From CAZGNZ01 sp964527215 (GTDB taxonomy: Bacteria; Fidelibacterota; Marinisomatia; SCGC-AAA003-L08; JACNLC01), in NCBI GenBank assembly GCA_964527215.1, contig CAZGNZ010000014.1:29522-93521 (forward strand): a DNA stretch of 64,000 bases. The letters are read 5' to 3'. Numbering within the stretch: position 1 is the stretch's first letter; every line of letters begins with the position of its first letter. The notes below the pieces were generated by a model. The model did not search any database. It was given only the letters and a program-made list of their open reading frames with translations, and was not told the origin of the DNA. The translations under genes and the position numbers were made by a program. This document shows, in pieces, positions 1-9,167 of this stretch.

Positions 1-574
1 CATATTTCTGAAATACATCCCACAAAGCGAGGAACGTTTTGATTGCGGACCTGACCTGAGCTCCGGCAAGACCCAGAGCAAAAGCCATTTTTTTTGCCTG
101 ATAGGGTTGGAGGCAGCCTCCGGGCTCAATCCATTCCTTGATAATTTTTTCAGGGGTTGCAGCAGCCACCTTCTCGATTTCCACTCCGCCTTCGGTGGAA
201 ACCATAAATACGAACTGCTCCCGGCTGCGGTCCAGAACGATGCCGGCATACAGCTCGCGGGCGATTTTTGTGGCTTTTTCAACCAGCAGACGCTGGACTT
301 CCCTGCCGTCAGGACCGGTCTGGTGTGTTACCAGATTCATTCCCAGCAGGTCGTTGGCTGCATGAGCGGCAGACTCAGGACCGCCAACAATTTTTACTCC
401 GCCGCCTTTTCCCCGGCCGCCAGCGTGAATTTGAGCCTTAACCACCACATGTCCGCCCCCAAGCCTTTTGGCGGCAAACACGGCTTCTTCCACTGTGAAA
501 GCAGGATACCCGTCCGGTACTGGCACACCGGCCTCCCTTAGGATATCCTTTCCCTGATATTCATGAATTTTCAT
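1..574 (-). CDS. sucC: Succinyl-CoA ligase (ADP-forming) beta subunit, N-terminal part
   Basis: Seen: reading from the ATG at 572-574 towards the window edge gives about 191 residues starting MKIHEYQGKDILREAGVPVP. They include the ATP-grasp segment VVKAQIHAGGRGKGGGVKI and then the RELYAGIVLDRSREQFVFM stretch typical of SucC. An AGGAA ribosome site precedes the ATG. Known: SucC supplies the nucleotide- and succinate-binding half of the cytoplasmic TCA-cycle enzyme that interconverts succinyl-CoA and succinate. The gene is cut by the window edge; the full protein is normally about 390 residues. sucD is not in the window. No stop or frameshift is seen in the visible part. Confidence 0.95.
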   Translation of the reverse strand, partial: MKIHEYQGKDILREAGVPVPDGYPAFTVEEAVFAAKRLGGGHVVVKAQIHAGGRGKGGGVKIVGGPESAAHAANDLLGMNLVTHQTGPDGREVQRLLVEKATKIARELYAGIVLDRSREQFVFMVSTEGGVEIEKVAAATPEKIIKEWIEPGGCLQPYQAKKMAFALGLAGAQVRSAIKTFLALWDVFQKY

Positions 575-768
575 AGTTATTCCTGGTTTGAATGTTGGGG
601 GTTGTCAGACCGGATCTGAGAATACAGGATGCGTAACGAGGAATGACAGCGGGTGCAGCATAAACAGGGTGAAAACAGGATACCGGTCCTTCTTGTCATT
701 TGAATTCTCCTGGCCTGATCTGCTTATTATTTTCGATACCGAAACATGGTCCGGCTGACAGATGTCCG

Positions 769-1725
769 TCAGTCTCTGGTAATAACGGTTCCTGCATTTC
801 CATCCAGTGCATCTTCTACTTTATTAATAGATGTTATGACGACCTTTTCACCATGATGGGAAAGGAAATACAGTGCGGCCCTGATTTTCGGTGACATTGA
901 GCCGCGCTGAAAATGGCCTTCGTCCAGAAACCGGCTGATCTCTGAAACGGTGGCGTGGCGGATGGGCATCTGATCCGGTTTTTTGAAATTCGTAAAAATA
1001 TTATCGACATCCGTAATGATAAACATCTCCTGGGCTTTGATTACCCGGCCAAGCAGTGCCGCGGATTTATCCTTGTCAATGACACCGTCCAGGCCGTCCA
1101 GCTGACCGTCCTCCATATTGTAGGCCGGAATTCCGCCTCCTCCGCCGGCAATGACAATCGTACCGAAGTCAACAAGATGTTTGATGGATTTACCGTTAAA
1201 AATATACAGCGGAAGGGGAGAGGGTACTACCCTGCGCCATTCACCGGGCTCCTGTTCACGGAGAGTCCAGCCGAAGTCTTTTTCAAATATCTCCGCCTGC
1301 TCTTTGCTGTATCGTCGCCCGATATATTTTGATGGATTGGCAATTGCGGGATCGGTCCGGTCCACCTTCATTTGCGAAATAAACGTGACCACTTCCCGTT
1401 CGGAATTCACATTGTAGAGGGCGTTTTGAAGAGACTGCTGAATCATATATCCGATTGCGCCCTGGGTGTTTGCAACCAGAACGCCAAGCGGCAGCGGCGG
1501 AATCTCAGATGACGCCAGTTCATTGCGTCGGAGTTCGTCACCCACCTGCGGACCGTTACCGTGGGTGATGCAGATATTGTAGCCTTTCCGGACAAAGTGC
1601 ATCACACCTTTCAAGCTTTTCCGTGTATGGGCAAACTGCTGTGAAATGGTGCCCGCTTCTCCTTTTGGGGATATGGCATTCCCTCCCAGGGCAATGATGA
1701 CAGTTTTCTGTGAATTATTGGTCAT
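769..1725 (-). CDS. arcC: Carbamate kinase
   Basis: 318 residues, the usual carbamate kinase length. Seen: the N-terminal amino-acid-kinase glycine loop VIIALGGNAISPKGEAGT, the ITHGNGPQVG motif near residue 55, VIAGGGGGIPAY near 190 and the DVIDKDKSAALLG segment near 215. Known: the enzyme transfers phosphate between carbamoyl phosphate and ADP, mostly making ATP at the end of arginine/agmatine or purine catabolism. The start is the ATG at 1723-1725, with a weak ribosome site. It lies downstream of the cDPGS-like gene but an intrinsic terminator sits between them, so it may be separately or only partly co-transcribed. No arginine deiminase or ornithine carbamoyltransferase gene is adjacent. 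Confidence 0.93.
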   Translation of the reverse strand: MTNNSQKTVIIALGGNAISPKGEAGTISQQFAHTRKSLKGVMHFVRKGYNICITHGNGPQVGDELRRNELASSEIPPLPLGVLVANTQGAIGYMIQQSLQNALYNVNSEREVVTFISQMKVDRTDPAIANPSKYIGRRYSKEQAEIFEKDFGWTLREQEPGEWRRVVPSPLPLYIFNGKSIKHLVDFGTIVIAGGGGGIPAYNMEDGQLDGLDGVIDKDKSAALLGRVIKAQEMFIITDVDNIFTNFKKPDQMPIRHATVSEISRFLDEGHFQRGSMSPKIRAALYFLSHHGEKVVITSINKVEDALDGNAGTVITRD

Positions 1726-1747
1726 ATTTCAGGATTTTTTATGGTTT

Positions 1748-1782
1748 AAAAAAGAAGAGTGGTGAGTCAGAACCCACCACTC
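1748..1782 (-). terminator. Intrinsic terminator between the cDPGS-like gene and arcC
   Basis: On the minus strand an 8-bp perfect stem (GAGTGGTG / CACCACTC, 1757-1764 and 1775-1782, 10-nt loop) is followed by CTTCTTTTTT. It lies just after the stop of the upstream gene at 1805. This is the classical Rho-independent layout and would end or attenuate the P5C dehydrogenase/cDPGS-like transcript before arcC. Confidence 0.8.
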
Positions 1783-1804
1783 ATATATCACTGTTTTCAG
1801 AAAT

Positions 1805-3121
1805 TTATCTGGTGTAGTCTTTGAGCACGTCTTCCAGATTCGGATGTCCGATTTCCTGCAGATCATACGTTACCCGGACACTGGGGTGCTTGATGTCGGC
1901 GATTCGCCGCAAATCAATCGGTGTGCCGATGATGACCAGATCGCATTCGGTATCGTTAATCGTGGTTTCAAGATCTTTCATCTGTTCTTCACCATAGCCC
2001 ATTGCCGGCAGCAGGGTTCCGATTCCTTCATAATGTTCAAAGGTTTCCGTGAGTTTGCCAACGGTATAGGGTCTCGGATCCACCAGTTCGCGTGCACCGT
2101 ATTTGTCTGCAGCCACCACACCGGCGCCATACTGCATTTCACCGTGCGTCAGGGTTGGCCCGTCTTCCACGACCAGTACTTTTTTATTCAGTATAAGGGC
2201 GGAATCTTCAACAGAGATGGGCGATGCGCCGTCTACCACGATGGCGTTTGGATTGATCCGGCGGATGGTTTCGCGGACTTCTTCAACATCCATGGCATCG
2301 GCGGTTTCGATCTTGTTGATAAGTACAATGTCCGCCAGACGCAGGTTGGTTTCACCTGGATAATATGTTTCTTCGTGACCGGGCCGATGCGGATCCACAA
2401 TGGTGATCAGAAGATCGGTCTGGTAAAATGACATATCATTGTTGCCGCCGTCCCAGAGGATGATGTCGGCTTCTTTTTCAGCTTCGCGCAGAATCGCCTC
2501 ATAATCCACACCGGCGTAAATAATGGTTCCGGTGTTGATGTGCGGTTCGTATTCTTCCATTTCTTCAATGGTGCACTCATGCTTTTTCAGATCACCCAGT
2601 TCGGCAAAACGCTGGACTTTCTGTTTCACGAGATCGCCGTATGGCATCGGATGCCGGATCGCGGCCACTTTCTTGCCCGCGTCTTTAAGAATCTGAGCCA
2701 CTCTGCGTGTCACCTGACTTTTTCCGCACCCGGTACGGACAGCACAGATACCGATAACGGGTTTGGTGGATTTAACTGCCGTGCGCTTCATGCCCATCAT
2801 GCGGAAATCCGCACCGGCGGCGTTAACCATTGCGCCCTTGTGCATAACAACTTCATGGGGGATATCGGAATATGAGAAAACAACTTCATCGATATCATGT
2901 TTTGCAATCAAATCGAGCAGTTCGGTTTCATCATGGATAGGAATCCCATCGGGGTACAATTTACCTGCCAGCGCAGCGGGATATTTTCGGCCGTCAATAT
3001 CCGGAATTTGCGTGGCTGTGAATGCAACGACGTCATACATGTCATTGTCGCGGTAGTAGGTATTGAAATTATGGAAATCGCGTCCGGCGGCTCCCATTAT
3101 GATGGTTTTGATTTTTGCCAT
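1805..3121 (-). CDS. Cyclic 2,3-diphosphoglycerate synthetase-like P-loop protein
   Basis: 438 residues. Seen: an N-terminal Rossmann-like part (MAKIKTIIMGAAGRDFHNFN) and a P-loop near residue 127 with GICAVRTGCGKSQVTRR. Further on are ILWDGGNNDMSFY and the NKI nucleotide-binding segment VLINKIETAD. This matches the archaeal cyclic 2,3-diphosphoglycerate synthetase family and its bacterial relatives, which use ATP or GTP. Bacterial members are mostly uncharacterised, and cDPG synthesis here would be an inference. The start is the ATG at 3119-3121 with AGGAG 13 nt upstream. It sits 30 nt after P5C dehydrogenase, so the two are probably co-transcribed, and a terminator follows. Its placement with P5C dehydrogenase and carbamate kinase suggests a link to amino-acid or carbamoyl-phosphate metabolism. 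Confidence 0.75.
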   Translation of the reverse strand: MAKIKTIIMGAAGRDFHNFNTYYRDNDMYDVVAFTATQIPDIDGRKYPAALAGKLYPDGIPIHDETELLDLIAKHDIDEVVFSYSDIPHEVVMHKGAMVNAAGADFRMMGMKRTAVKSTKPVIGICAVRTGCGKSQVTRRVAQILKDAGKKVAAIRHPMPYGDLVKQKVQRFAELGDLKKHECTIEEMEEYEPHINTGTIIYAGVDYEAILREAEKEADIILWDGGNNDMSFYQTDLLITIVDPHRPGHEETYYPGETNLRLADIVLINKIETADAMDVEEVRETIRRINPNAIVVDGASPISVEDSALILNKKVLVVEDGPTLTHGEMQYGAGVVAADKYGARELVDPRPYTVGKLTETFEHYEGIGTLLPAMGYGEEQMKDLETTINDTECDLVIIGTPIDLRRIADIKHPSVRVTYDLQEIGHPNLEDVLKDYTR

Positions 3122-3151
3122 AACTGACTGTTAACTCCTAATTAGGGGTTT

Positions 3152-4783
3152 TTAATCCGCTTCCATGAAGGGATACCGGTAATCCTTTGGCGGAATGAAA
3201 TTTTCTTTAATGGTTCTCTGGGAAACCCAGCGAAGCAGATTTAGCGGGCTTCCGGCCTTATCATTCGTTCCCGATGCCCGGGAACCGCCGAAGGGCTGTT
3301 GACCGACAACAGCGCCGGTAGGTTTATCATTGATATAATAGTTTCCTGCAGCATTGATCAGAATTCGGTTTGCCAGATCAGTGGCAGCACGGTCTTTGGA
3401 GAATATCGCTCCGGTGAGAGCGTATGGGGAGGTCTGATCAACCAGACGGCATGCGTCTTCCCAGGAGTCGTCATACACATAGATGGTCATAACCGGACCA
3501 AATATTTCTTCTTCCATCGATTTAAAATGAGGATCGGTCGTCACAATGGTGGTGGGTTCAATAAAATATCCTTTGGACTTATCGTACCCGCCGCCGGTGA
3601 TAATTTCCGCGTCATCCGCTTTCTTGGCATAGTCAATATAGGATGTAATCGTGTTAAACGCACCCTCATCAATCACGGCATTCATGAAATTGCCGAAATC
3701 ATCCACGGACCCCATTTTGATGGTTGAAACGGTGTCCACGTATTGTTTTTTGAATTCCGCCCACATGGATTTCGGAATATATGCCCGTGAGGCGGCTGAA
3801 CATTTCTGTCCCTGGTATTCAAATGCACCGCGCACGACGCCGGTGACGACTTCATCCACATTTGCAGATTCGTGAATCAGGATGAAATCTTTTCCGCCGG
3901 TTTCGCCCACAATGCGGGGGTAGGTTTTATAGGATGATATGTTGGTACCGATGGTTTTCCACATGCCCTGAAAGACTTCAGTGGAACCGGTAAAATGAAT
4001 GCCGGCAAGGTGTTCACTGGCCATCACCGGATTTCCGACCTGACCGCCTGAACCGGGGATGAAATTAATGACGCCGTCGGGCAGACCGGCTTCTTTGAAC
4101 AGCTGCATAAGAAAGTAGGCAGAATATACTGCAGATGATGCAGGTTTCCACAGAACCACGTTGCCCATGAGGGCAGGAGAGGTGGGAAGATTGCCGGCAA
4201 TGGATGTGAAATTGAAAGGCGTAACCGCAAACACAAAACCTTCCAGCGGCCGGTACTGGACCATATTCCACATTCCGTCTGGAGAATAAAGCGGCTGTTC
4301 TGTATAGATATCTTCCATGTAGTTGACGTTAAAATTGAAGAAATCGATCAGTTCACAGGCAGAGTCAATCTCAGCCTGAAAAGCATTTTTGCTCTGTGCC
4401 AGCATGGTTGCTGCATTCAGAAGATCCCGATAGGGACCAGCCAGCAGCACAGCCATCTTTTTATATATGGCTGCCCGGGAAGTCCATGGCATTTCACGCC
4501 ACGCTTCAGCAGCTTCCATTGCAGCGTCGATGGCCATTTTCACTTCGTTTTCACCGGCTTTGTGATAGGTGGCCAGAATATGCTGATGATCATGGGGGAT
4601 AACACAGGTACCGGTGCTGCCGGTTTTTATCTCTTTCCCGCCGATAATAACAGGAATCTCAAACTTCTGCGCTTTCAGCTCCAGAATTTTTGCTTTCAGT
4701 GATTCACGCTCAGGCGTGCCGGGGGCATAACTTAATATTGGCTCATTGGCAGCGGGAGGTGTTGTGATAATCGTGTTATTCAT
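3152..4783 (-). CDS. pruA: L-glutamate gamma-semialdehyde (P5C) dehydrogenase
   Basis: 543 residues from the ATG at 4781-4783, preceded by GAGG. A TTG one codon upstream is less likely to be the start. Seen: the aldehyde dehydrogenase fold with Asn191 in TPFNFTS, Glu294 in VGETGGKDF and the catalytic Cys328 in FEYQGQKCSAASRAY, plus PFGGSRASGTNDKAG near the C-terminus. Length and motifs fit the monofunctional, ALDH4-like P5C dehydrogenases rather than bifunctional PutA. Known reaction: glutamate gamma-semialdehyde plus NAD to glutamate, the second step of proline and ornithine breakdown in the cytoplasm. No proline dehydrogenase gene is seen nearby. It leads a minus-strand unit with the cDPGS-like gene. 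Confidence 0.92.
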   Translation of the reverse strand: MNNTIITTPPAANEPILSYAPGTPERESLKAKILELKAQKFEIPVIIGGKEIKTGSTGTCVIPHDHQHILATYHKAGENEVKMAIDAAMEAAEAWREMPWTSRAAIYKKMAVLLAGPYRDLLNAATMLAQSKNAFQAEIDSACELIDFFNFNVNYMEDIYTEQPLYSPDGMWNMVQYRPLEGFVFAVTPFNFTSIAGNLPTSPALMGNVVLWKPASSAVYSAYFLMQLFKEAGLPDGVINFIPGSGGQVGNPVMASEHLAGIHFTGSTEVFQGMWKTIGTNISSYKTYPRIVGETGGKDFILIHESANVDEVVTGVVRGAFEYQGQKCSAASRAYIPKSMWAEFKKQYVDTVSTIKMGSVDDFGNFMNAVIDEGAFNTITSYIDYAKKADDAEIITGGGYDKSKGYFIEPTTIVTTDPHFKSMEEEIFGPVMTIYVYDDSWEDACRLVDQTSPYALTGAIFSKDRAATDLANRILINAAGNYYINDKPTGAVVGQQPFGGSRASGTNDKAGSPLNLLRWVSQRTIKENFIPPKDYRYPFMEAD

Positions 4784-4786
4784 CAA

Positions 4787-5646
4787 TTCCTCTTATTCAA
4801 ACAATTAAAATTCCGTTACAAATCGATCAAGAAATTTAGGGTGATTAAAAAACCTGGGACAAGGATTTCGGCTAGTAATTTGGATATCGAAGTCAGAATA
4901 TTACATAGAAATAACAATATATCATTTTAAGTTTGAAATCTGCATGGATCCCTGGGTTGTCCATAGGTTTGTATCTGTGATCTGGTTTTTAATTATGCAG
5001 AATATTCATAATCAGTCAGTATGAATTGGATTTCAGGGTACGCCATCATCGGATCAATGCATGGCTGTGTGTTTCGACAGCAAATACGAATGATCATCTG
5101 AGTTGGATATTATGCAGCAGGCATGGCCGGAAAGGCTCTGTTTTGTTCTTCGGTTCAGCCTCAGTGCTGTCCAAAATGAATTTGATGTGGTGTGAGGCCG
5201 ATGAACCTGGCGTTGATCACGCATGGATTTCAGCCTCGTTTCAAACCTGTCCCCATATGGCCAACCTCGTGATTATGATTTTATGTGAACAGGAGCATGA
5301 TCCCTGGATCGATCATTTATTAGAATCTGCCGGTTGGCGGGTTTCAATCCGTCTCCTGACGGACAAGTGTAACAGGGTGCATTCCCCGCCGCTTGTTGAG
5401 AATCCGCCATTTAGTGGCAGCGAAACAGTTAATGACCCGATCGATAACTGATACCTCGTCCCGTCAGCTGACGGGCGGGGAAATTCATGAACATTATACT
5501 GGACAGTCGATGAGAACAAATATCGAGCGTCTCGGACGGAAGCGGTTCAGTTTGCCGATTTGGCGAATGACCGGAAAATCACGGCTCGAATTGCGTAAAT
5601 TTAACATCTTGTTTTAACGTGTATCGCCTAAAGAGGAGCTTTTGGT
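4787..5646. other. 860-bp divergent intergenic region
   Basis: This separates P5C dehydrogenase (minus) from the aldehyde dehydrogenase (plus). The left third is AT-rich and should hold the pruA promoter. The right part carries a strong AGAGGAG ribosome site (5631-5637) for the gene at 5647. A reading frame at 5026-5451 lacks recognisable motifs, signal peptide or ribosome site and is not called. No RNA gene or terminator was recognised. Confidence 0.5.
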
Positions 5647-7005
5647 ATGATTTCAGTAAATCCCGCCAACAATCAAGTGATTCAGGAATATCAAAACCAT
5701 ACCCCGAAAGAGATTGGTGCCATACTGGACATGGTGCATACAGCCCAGAAGTACTGGCAGACATCATTCATGGCGCACCGCAGGCAGTGCATGCACAAAG
5801 CTGCAGAGCTGCTGAGATCGAGGACGGAAACACTGGCCGGGATGATCACAAGCGAGATGGGTAAAATCATTCGGGAATCCCGGGTGGAAATTGAAAAATG
5901 TGCCTGGGTGTGTGAATATTATGCCGACCATGCCCGAGAGTTTCTTCAGGATGACGTGATTAACTCGGATGCAGGAACCAGTTATGTTACATTCGATCCT
6001 CTTGGAGTGATTCTGGCCGTAATGCCCTGGAATTTTCCATTCTGGCAGGTATTCCGGTTTGCCGCTCCGGCCCTCATGGCTGGAAACGGTGCAGTTCTGA
6101 AGCATGCATCAAATGTTACCGGATGTGCTTTGTTGATTGAGCAGCTGTTTCGGGATGCCGGGTTTCCGGAAAACCTGTTCAGGTCGGTGCTTATCCCCGG
6201 GAAAACCACACCGAACCTGCTTTCTGATGACCGGATTGCAGCAGTGACTCTGACGGGCAGTGAGCCTGCGGGCAGTGCTGTTTCTTCCGCGGCAGGCAAA
6301 CATATCAAAAAATCGGTTCTTGAACTGGGGGGATCAGATCCTTTCATCGTTCTGGAAGATGCCAATCTGGATCACTGTCTGGATACCGCCGTAACCGCTC
6401 GAATGCTGAACGCAGGCCAAAGCTGCATCGCCGCCAAAAGATTTATCGTTGTTGATCAGATTTATGAAAAATTTGTTTCCGGGTTGACAGACCGTGTGAA
6501 AGTCCTGAAGGTGGGGGATCCGATGGATGAATCCACTGAGATTGGGCCCCTCGCTCGGCCGGATCTGGCTGACGAACTGGAAAAGCAGGTTCAGCGTTCA
6601 GTCGAAATGGGTGCGCGTCCTACAGTGGGAGGGGGTCGCATGGATGCGCCGGGCTGCTTTTATCAGCCGACGGTACTGGCAGACGTCCAGGATGATATGC
6701 CAGCGTTTCGGGAAGAAACCTTTGGGCCGGTGGCAGCAGTCATACGGGCAGCGAATGAGGGGGAAGCCGTTAATTTTGCAAACAGGAGTGAATTCGGATT
6801 GGGTGCCAGTCTGTGGACCTGCAATCTGGAAAATATCAGCCAGAAAGTCCATGCCATTGAAGCCGGTGCAGTTTTTGTGAACGGGATGGTAAAATCGGAT
6901 CCCCGTCTGCCGTTTGGCGGAATAAAGAAATCCGGATTCGGGCGGGAATTATCATATCAGGGTATCAGGGAATTCGTGAATATTAAAACGGTCTGGATTC
7001 AATAA
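5647..7005 (+). CDS. NAD(P)-dependent succinate-semialdehyde-type aldehyde dehydrogenase
   Basis: 452 residues, typical of the short Sad/YneI-like succinate semialdehyde dehydrogenases that start almost directly with the fold. Seen: Asn129 in VMPWNFPFW, the cofactor-binding TLTGSEPAG near 201, Glu226 in LELGGSDPFIV, catalytic Cys260 in NAGQSCIAAKR, and EETFGPVAAV and LPFGGIKKSGFGREL near the end. Known: such enzymes oxidise succinate semialdehyde to succinate, feeding the TCA cycle, and sucC lies at the window edge. The substrate is inferred from similarity only. The start is the ATG at 5647 with AGAGGAG 9 nt upstream. It is monocistronic and convergent with the MscS gene. Confidence 0.85.
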   Translation: MISVNPANNQVIQEYQNHTPKEIGAILDMVHTAQKYWQTSFMAHRRQCMHKAAELLRSRTETLAGMITSEMGKIIRESRVEIEKCAWVCEYYADHAREFLQDDVINSDAGTSYVTFDPLGVILAVMPWNFPFWQVFRFAAPALMAGNGAVLKHASNVTGCALLIEQLFRDAGFPENLFRSVLIPGKTTPNLLSDDRIAAVTLTGSEPAGSAVSSAAGKHIKKSVLELGGSDPFIVLEDANLDHCLDTAVTARMLNAGQSCIAAKRFIVVDQIYEKFVSGLTDRVKVLKVGDPMDESTEIGPLARPDLADELEKQVQRSVEMGARPTVGGGRMDAPGCFYQPTVLADVQDDMPAFREETFGPVAAVIRAANEGEAVNFANRSEFGLGASLWTCNLENISQKVHAIEAGAVFVNGMVKSDPRLPFGGIKKSGFGRELSYQGIREFVNIKTVWIQ

Positions 7006-7303
7006 TCCGAAGGTTGAAAAACTATCCAGTTAACTGCATTTCATAAAGCTATCACAGAAATATAATGAATTACTATATTAATGAATGTACCATAAATTTC
7101 CCTGGAAATATATCGGACGTTTCTTTGGGGCTGAATTAGAAATTTCTGGTTTTATCCATCAATAAACGGGTAATCAGAAGTCGAAAAACCATTGCCGGAA
7201 TTCAAAATGTCCCATTGGGATGTTTGGATGAGAGCGCGGCCATTTATCGCCCAGCGGATGGTCTTATTTCATGATTGTTCCGTGGAGAGACTAAAATGTA
7301 TTC

Positions 7304-8521
7304 CTAGGCAGGATTAATCATTTTTATATCCGATCCGGACGGTTCCTGATAAATCCGCAGACCGAATTCAGGAATCACTGCCAAAACATGATCAAATATA
7401 TCCGACTGGATTTTTTCATAGGGAATCCATTCGATAGTGCCCGTAAAGCAGTAAATCTGCAGCGGAATCCCTTTTGATGTGACTTTCAGCTGACGTACCA
7501 TCAGTGTCATTTCCTGGTTGATTCCGGGATGATGTCGAAGGTATTCTTCCATGTATTGGCGGAATGTGCCGATATTGGTCAGGTACCGGCCGTTGATTTG
7601 CAGTTCCGGCTTGATGATCTTTTTATTGTGACGATCCAATTCCAGCTGTTTATTTCGAATGTATTCACCCAGAACAGAAATCTCCTTCAAATGCTCAATC
7701 TGTTTTTCAGTCAGGAATTGAACGCTGCCGGCGTCTATAAGGATTTCGCGCTTGATGCGCCGTCCGCCGCTCTCCGCCATCCCGCGCCAGTTTTTAAATG
7801 TTGCATCCAGAAGTTTATACGTAGGAATGGTTGAGATGGTCTTGTCCCAGTTCTGAATTTGGATCTGATGAAGCGCGATATCGATAACATCACCGTCGGC
7901 ACCGAAGGCCGGCACTTCGATCCAGTCGCCAACATTCACCAGATCGTTGGAATTAATTTGAATGCTGGCCACAAAGGAGAGTATGGTATCCTTGAAAATG
8001 AGCAGCAGAACCGCTGTCAGTGCGCCGATACCACTCAGAAAAACAAGAGGTGATTTGTCGAACAGAACCGCCGTGATCAACAGTCCGCCAAGAACATACA
8101 CCATCATTTTCAGAATCTGAAGATAACTCTTTATGGGGACCTGATGAGACAAATCCAGACCGGCATAGTAGTCGTTGAAAAGATTGAGTACAGACCCGAT
8201 GACGAGCATCAGAAAAAGTATTATCAGTCCGCTGACGATCCGCTGGATCAATTCGTTCGAGCCGGGCAGCAGGTAAGCAAAATTATAGATGATGATGGCC
8301 GGTGCAAGGAAAGACAAACGGTTCAGCATCCTGGATTTCAGTACGCTGTCCTTGAGCCTTGGACTGGCTTTTCCAAGCAGCTTCAGCACTCCCCGGACAA
8401 GAAAGGATTTCACAAGGAAATAAACCGCCAGTGCCAGCAGTAAAATCCAGACGACATTCAGCAGACCCGCAAGGAATGGGCTGTTCTGAATACGAGCTGT
8501 AAACTGTGCAATGTAATCCAT
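7304..8521 (-). CDS. MscS-family mechanosensitive channel (YbdG/MscM-like)
   Basis: 405 residues. Seen: about five hydrophobic segments in the first 210 residues (for example 15-37, 70-90, 95-115, 138-156). They end in the conserved pore helix LSGIGALTAVLLLIFKD and the beta-domain signature NDLVNVGDWIEVPAFGADGDV. Next comes the IPTYKLLDATFKNWRGM stretch that is characteristic of YbdG-type channels. Known role: inner-membrane release of solutes under hypo-osmotic shock. The start is the ATG at 8519-8521 with GAGGAA; the stop of the preceding thiamine pyrophosphokinase gene lies 1 nt away, so translation is probably coupled. Confidence 0.88.
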   Translation of the reverse strand: MDYIAQFTARIQNSPFLAGLLNVVWILLLALAVYFLVKSFLVRGVLKLLGKASPRLKDSVLKSRMLNRLSFLAPAIIIYNFAYLLPGSNELIQRIVSGLIILFLMLVIGSVLNLFNDYYAGLDLSHQVPIKSYLQILKMMVYVLGGLLITAVLFDKSPLVFLSGIGALTAVLLLIFKDTILSFVASIQINSNDLVNVGDWIEVPAFGADGDVIDIALHQIQIQNWDKTISTIPTYKLLDATFKNWRGMAESGGRRIKREILIDAGSVQFLTEKQIEHLKEISVLGEYIRNKQLELDRHNKKIIKPELQINGRYLTNIGTFRQYMEEYLRHHPGINQEMTLMVRQLKVTSKGIPLQIYCFTGTIEWIPYEKIQSDIFDHVLAVIPEFGLRIYQEPSGSDIKMINPA

Positions 8522-8522
8522 G

Positions 8523-9167
8523 TTATTCCTCGTGATTCACCAAATAAACCATAATGGCTGAATGGGAAATTGTAACCTTAAACTGATCCTGCAGCGCTGT
8601 GTTGGAAACACCTGAATATAAATTTGGTAAGCAGGAATTATTAAAGTTATACTTTAAGTTTTCTGTCGTAATTCTTATACTGGGATCCGGGCTGAATATG
8701 GATATCGGCTGACCGGGTTTGGATTGAAAAGTGCGCGTGTGAATCACCGGTAGAAATGTTCCGTAATCGGTGACAATCTGACACTTGATTTGACGGCATT
8801 TGCTCAAAACCTGGAAGATATTACCAAGGGCATGATCGTCTCTCAGACCGGATGCGCCCAAAACCACCGCGCGTGAATATCCCTGTTCGATGACCCAGTT
8901 CAGCGCTTTTTCCAGATCGTACTGATTCTGATCCGGTTTATGAATCAGTATGTTAGAAAACCGGGTTTTCAGATCTGCCGAAATGGAGTCCAAGTCCCCG
9001 ATGATGATATCGGGCTGGAGTTTGTGATCCACCAGTTTTTGGACGGCACCGTCGCAGCAGATGATGTGATGCGGAGAGCTGAGTTCTGACTTGAGCAGTT
9101 TTTGTCCCGGGAAACTTCCGTTTGCCAGAATAACTGCAGTGATGCGTGAATCAGTCATCTCTGGCAT
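8523..9167 (-). CDS. Thiamine pyrophosphokinase
   Basis: 214 residues, the normal length. Seen: the N-terminal ITAVILANGSFPG, the DGA motif in IICCDGAVQKL, the metal/phosphate motif IIGDLDSIS near 57 and DQNQYDLEKALNW, matching the conserved D-x4-D-x3-A element. Then comes VVLGASGLRDDHALGNI. Known reaction: thiamine plus ATP to thiamine diphosphate plus AMP in the cytoplasm. The product is the cofactor needed by enzymes such as the indolepyruvate oxidoreductase at the other end of this window. The gene overlaps the end of the M61 peptidase by 17 nt. A second in-frame ATG at 9156-9158 would shorten it by three residues. Confidence 0.88.
   Translation of the reverse strand: MPEMTDSRITAVILANGSFPGQKLLKSELSSPHHIICCDGAVQKLVDHKLQPDIIIGDLDSISADLKTRFSNILIHKPDQNQYDLEKALNWVIEQGYSRAVVLGASGLRDDHALGNIFQVLSKCRQIKCQIVTDYGTFLPVIHTRTFQSKPGQPISIFSPDPSIRITTENLKYNFNNSCLPNLYSGVSNTALQDQFKVTISHSAIMVYLVNHEE

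Noticed and set aside
755..775. CTGAC/GTCAG hairpin at the end of arcC
   Set aside because: Short stem and no T-run on the minus strand; not enough for a terminator.
4993..5011. TTATG-N9-CATAA, resembling an arginine-repressor box upstream of pruA
   Set aside because: The half-site spacing is one base short of the ARG box and the inner bases do not match.
5026..5451. Open frame of 141 codons on the plus strand
   Set aside because: Starts at TTG without a ribosome site and shows no motif, signal or familiar composition; left as intergenic.
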